A stretch of 9,616 nucleotides of DNA from Gammaproteobacteria bacterium (lineage in GTDB: Bacteria; Pseudomonadota; Gammaproteobacteria; Steroidobacterales; Steroidobacteraceae). The stretch covers positions 1 to 9,616 of the forward strand of contig JAFAVO010000177.1 of the NCBI GenBank assembly GCA_019242385.1. Direction: 5' to 3'. A program made the position numbers and the translations under genes. Shown in pieces: positions 7,185-9,616 of this stretch (positions are counted from its first letter, which is position 1; every line of letters begins with the position of its first letter). The notes beneath the pieces are model-generated. The model did not search any database. It saw only the letters and a list, made by a program, of their open reading frames with translations, and had not been told where the DNA came from.

Positions 7185-8615
7185 ATGAGCACCCCCGAAG
7201 GACACATCACCCAGATCATCGGCGCCGTCATCGACGTCGAGTTTCCGCGTGAGGCGATCCCCAAAGTCTACGAAGCGCTGAAGCTCAAGGACGTCGACCT
7301 GACGCTCGAAGTGCAGCAGCAGCTCGGTGATGGCGTGGTGCGCACCATCGCCATGGGCTCTTCCGAAGGACTGAAGCGCGGCCTCGCGGTGCAGGCGACC
7401 GGCGCGCCGATCTCGGTGCCGGTCGGCGCGGGCACGCTCGGCCGCATCATGGACGTGCTCGGGCATCCGCAGGACAACCAGGGCCCGGTGAAAGCCAGCG
7501 AATACCTGCCCATCCACCGGCCGCCGCCGTCCTTCGCCGAGCAGGCGGGCGGACAGGATCTGCTGGTCACCGGCATCAAGGTCATCGATCTGCTGGTGCC
7601 GTTCGCCAAGGGCGGCAAGGTCGGCCTGTTCGGCGGTGCCGGCGTGGGCAAGACCGTCAACATGCTCGAGCTCATCAACAACATCGCCAAGCAGTACAGC
7701 GGGCTGTCGGTGTTCGCCGGCGTCGGCGAGCGCACCCGCGAGGGCAACGACTTCTATCACGAGATGATCGAGTCGAACGTCATCGACAAGCAGAACCTGG
7801 CCAACTCCAAGGTGGCGATGGTCTACGGGCAGATGAACGAGCCGCCGGGCAACCGCCTGCGCGTCGGGCTGACGGGCCTCACCATGGCGGAGTATTTCCG
7901 CGATGAGGTGCGGCCGGATTCCAACGGCAAGGGCCGCGATGTGCTGTTCTTCATCGACAACATCTACCGCTACACGCTCGCCGGCACCGAGGTGTCGGCG
8001 CTGCTCGGCCGCATGCCCTCAGCGGTCGGCTACCAGCCGACGCTCGCCGAGGAGATGGGTGTGCTGCAGGAGCGCATCACCTCCACCAAGCGTGGCTCCA
8101 TCACCTCGATCCAGGCGGTGTACGTGCCCGCGGACGATCTCACCGACCCCTCTCCGGCGACGACCTTCGCGCATCTCGATGCGACGGTGGTGCTGTCGCG
8201 CCAGATCGCCTCGCTTGGCATCTATCCGGCGGTGGATCCGCTCGATTCCACCAGCCGTCAGCTCGATCCGCTCGTGGTCGGCGAGGAGCATTACAATACC
8301 GCGCGCGGGGTGCAGGCGGTGCTGCAGCGCTACAAGGAGCTGCAGGACATCATCGCGATCCTCGGCATGGATGAGCTCTCGGAGGAGGACAAGCTCACCG
8401 TGTTCCGGGCGCGTAAGGTGCAGCGCTTCCTTTCCCAGCCGTTCAATGTGGCCAAAGTGTTCACCGGCCAGGATGGCAAGATCGTGGCGCTCAAGGACAC
8501 CATCCGCGGCTTCAAGGGCATCATCAGCGGCGAGTTCGATGCGCTCCCCGAGCAGGCCTTCTACATGGTCGGCACCATCGAGGAAGCGGTCGAGAAGGCG
8601 AAGACTCTGCAGTAA
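7185..8615 (+). CDS. atpD: ATP synthase F1 subunit beta (AtpD), catalytic
   Basis: Catalytic subunit that makes or hydrolyses ATP. It has 476 residues; E. coli has 460. P-loop GGAGVGKT is at 150-157 (Lys156). GERTREGND (181-189) supplies the catalytic Glu182 and Arg183. Walker B is DVLFFIDN (252-259) and DELSEED is at 396-402. The extra length against E. coli is mainly two short inserts: about 7 residues after NVIDK (near 203-209) and about 8 residues just before Walker B (near 242-249, VRPDSNGK). All catalytic residues flanking them are intact. GAGGA (7170-7174), overlapping the atpG stop, lies 10 bases before the ATG. Confidence 0.99.
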   Translation: MSTPEGHITQIIGAVIDVEFPREAIPKVYEALKLKDVDLTLEVQQQLGDGVVRTIAMGSSEGLKRGLAVQATGAPISVPVGAGTLGRIMDVLGHPQDNQGPVKASEYLPIHRPPPSFAEQAGGQDLLVTGIKVIDLLVPFAKGGKVGLFGGAGVGKTVNMLELINNIAKQYSGLSVFAGVGERTREGNDFYHEMIESNVIDKQNLANSKVAMVYGQMNEPPGNRLRVGLTGLTMAEYFRDEVRPDSNGKGRDVLFFIDNIYRYTLAGTEVSALLGRMPSAVGYQPTLAEEMGVLQERITSTKRGSITSIQAVYVPADDLTDPSPATTFAHLDATVVLSRQIASLGIYPAVDPLDSTSRQLDPLVVGEEHYNTARGVQAVLQRYKELQDIIAILGMDELSEEDKLTVFRARKVQRFLSQPFNVAKVFTGQDGKIVALKDTIRGFKGIISGEFDALPEQAFYMVGTIEEAVEKAKTLQ

Positions 8616-8620
8616 CCACC

Positions 8621-9049
8621 ATGGCGGACGCTGCCATCATCCACGTCGATATCGTGAGCGCCGAGGGCGAGCTGTACTCCGGCCCGGCGCGCGCGGTGTT
8701 CGCTGCCGCGAAGCTGGGCGACCTCGGCATCTATCCGCGGCACGCGCCGCTGCTCACCGAGCTCAAGCCGGGCGAGGTGCGGGTGCAGCCTCCGGAGGGC
8801 GACGAGCAGCACTTCTTCGTGGGCGGGGGAGTGCTCGAGGTGCAGCCGACCAAGGTAACGATACTGGCTGACACGGCGCTGCGGGCCAAGGATATCGACG
8901 AGGCTGCCGCGCTTGCTGCCAAGCAGCGCGCCGAGGAAGCGCTGCGCGAGAAGGTGGGACACATCACCCAGGCCGAGGCCCTTGCCGAGCTCGCGCGCGC
9001 CGCGGCACAACTGAAACTCATCGAGCGGCTGCGGAAGCTCCGGGGCTAG
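8621..9049 (+). CDS. atpC: ATP synthase F1 subunit epsilon (AtpC)
   Basis: Rotor subunit that links gamma to the c-ring and can inhibit ATP hydrolysis. It has 142 residues; E. coli has 139. The N-terminal beta-sandwich includes VDIVSAEGELYSG (9-21), LGIYPRHAPLLTELKPG (35-51) and the GGGVLEVQPTKVTILADTA block. The C-terminal two-helix domain (about 89-140), the mobile inhibitory part, is full length. It starts 5 bases after atpD stops, and I see no Shine-Dalgarno in the 20 bases before the ATG, so expression probably depends on ribosomes finishing atpD. Low output of epsilon relative to beta fits the stoichiometry (one per three beta). Confidence 0.97.
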   Translation: MADAAIIHVDIVSAEGELYSGPARAVFAAAKLGDLGIYPRHAPLLTELKPGEVRVQPPEGDEQHFFVGGGVLEVQPTKVTILADTALRAKDIDEAAALAAKQRAEEALREKVGHITQAEALAELARAAAQLKLIERLRKLRG

Positions 9050-9050
9050 C

Positions 9051-9069
9051 GCGCTGGACCCTGGAGCGC
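9051..9069 (+). repeat. Short inverted repeat just after atpC
   Basis: GCGCT (9051-9055) pairs with AGCGC (9065-9069) around a 9-base loop, starting 1 base after the atpC stop codon. No T-run follows, so it does not qualify as a classical rho-independent terminator. It would also enclose the possible CTG start of the next frame. It could be a weak attenuating or mRNA-end hairpin, or chance. Confidence 0.25.
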
Positions 9070-9616
9070 AAAGCGCGACCCCACCCGCGGCGCCCACAGC
9101 GCCGCCGCCGGAGCGTGCGCCGGCACCCGAGGCCCACCCGCCGCCCGCGCCGGGCTTCCTGCGCGGCTTGCGTCGCAATCTGAGCGGCGGCCTGGAGCTC
9201 GCTCTGCTGCGCCGGCGCTGGCCGCCGCACTTCCTCGTGAGCTTCGATCAGCTGGCGGCGCTGCTCGCCGTGAATCTCGCGCTGTGGGCGCTGCTCGATT
9301 TCCTGCACGCCCCGCCGCGCGCGCCGCTGGCGCTCGATGGGCTCTTCGGCTGGGCCTGCTACCTGCTGCTGGGTCTGGCGGCATGTGCGCTCACCGCGCG
9401 CGCACAGAGTCCCGCCGCCGAGACGCGCGCCCTGCTGGTGCCGGCGCTGGCCGCGGCGCCGTACGTGGTGATCCTCGCGGCGCTCGCCGCGGAGATGCGC
9501 TGGATCGCACGCTTCCCGCTCATCGTCACGATCGTGGCGCTCGCCTACCTCGTGACCCTCGCCCTGCGGGTGCTGGGCGCAGCCTACGGGCCGGTGCGCT
9601 GGCGCCCGGCGGTCAC
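9054..9616 (+). CDS. Unidentified multi-pass membrane protein (3' partial, start uncertain)
   Basis: I do not recognise this gene. The frame is open from 9015 to the window edge and its product looks like a real protein. From the provisional CTG at 9054 there is a Pro/Ala-rich segment of about 34 residues, then an Arg-rich amphipathic stretch (FLRGLRRNL, LALLRRRW), then four likely membrane helices at about residues 67-85, 96-115, 127-146 and 154-176. The N-terminal side is probably cytoplasmic. No ATG, GTG or TTG occurs in frame between the stop at 9012-9014 and TTG 9168; the next is GTG 9237. A CTG start at 9054 would have CGGGG (9041-9045) 8 bases upstream; TTG 9168 would remove the Pro-rich segment. 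The lack of a visible terminator after atpC suggests possible read-through from the atp operon. Membrane-anchored peptidase or YIP1-like families are loose possibilities only. Confidence 0.6.
   Translation, partial: MDPGAQSATPPAAPTAPPPERAPAPEAHPPPAPGFLRGLRRNLSGGLELALLRRRWPPHFLVSFDQLAALLAVNLALWALLDFLHAPPRAPLALDGLFGWACYLLLGLAACALTARAQSPAAETRALLVPALAAAPYVVILAALAAEMRWIARFPLIVTIVALAYLVTLALRVLGAAYGPVRWRPAV

Noticed and set aside
7174..7188. Mini-frame ATG CAT AGA GTA TGA overlapping the atpD start
   Set aside because: Tiny, and it competes with the well-supported AtpD start at 7185; conserved AtpD N-terminus explains the site.

Overview
This window is a GC-rich bacterial chromosome segment with every recognisable gene on the plus strand. 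It holds the end of the chromosome-partition locus parA-parB and then a complete F1Fo ATP synthase operon in the order atpI-atpB-atpE-atpF-atpH-atpA-atpG-atpD-atpC. The gene order, the E. coli-like subunit sequences and the direct parAB-atp junction suggest a GC-rich gammaproteobacterium, possibly near the Xanthomonadales, Nevskiales or Steroidobacterales. That placement is an inference from memory of gene order, not a search. The parAB-atp arrangement usually lies close to the replication origin.

Layout: 1-911 is a ParA ATPase that has lost its N-terminus to the window edge and carries an unusual Ala/Pro-rich C-terminal tail. 917-1822 is ParB. 1823-2040 is the only sizeable intergenic space (218 bases). 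It holds a strong sigma70-like promoter (TGGACG-N17-TATAAT, 1888-1916), a leader that can form several partly exclusive hairpins (1930-2018), and a second promoter-like pair abutting the atpI start. 2041-9049 is the nine-gene atp operon, with gaps of 5 to 49 bases. From 9054 to the window edge an open frame encodes the start of an unidentified multi-pass membrane protein that lacks a conventional start codon near its apparent beginning. No stretch of more than 300 bases is without a gene.

How the genes work together: ParA and ParB would move and organise replicated origins, with ParB loading at parS sites, none of which I see here. The Atp proteins build the proton-driven ATP synthase. AtpB, AtpE and AtpF form the membrane Fo motor; AtpH, AtpA, AtpG, AtpD and AtpC form the stalk and the catalytic F1 head; AtpI is an assembly helper. 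Catalytic and proton-path residues are intact in all subunits, so the enzyme should be functional and proton-coupled.

This is mostly a conserved housekeeping region and I see no evidence of a novel system. The points most worth a second look are the structured atp leader, the ParA tail, the double promoter signal and the unusual start of the last open frame.
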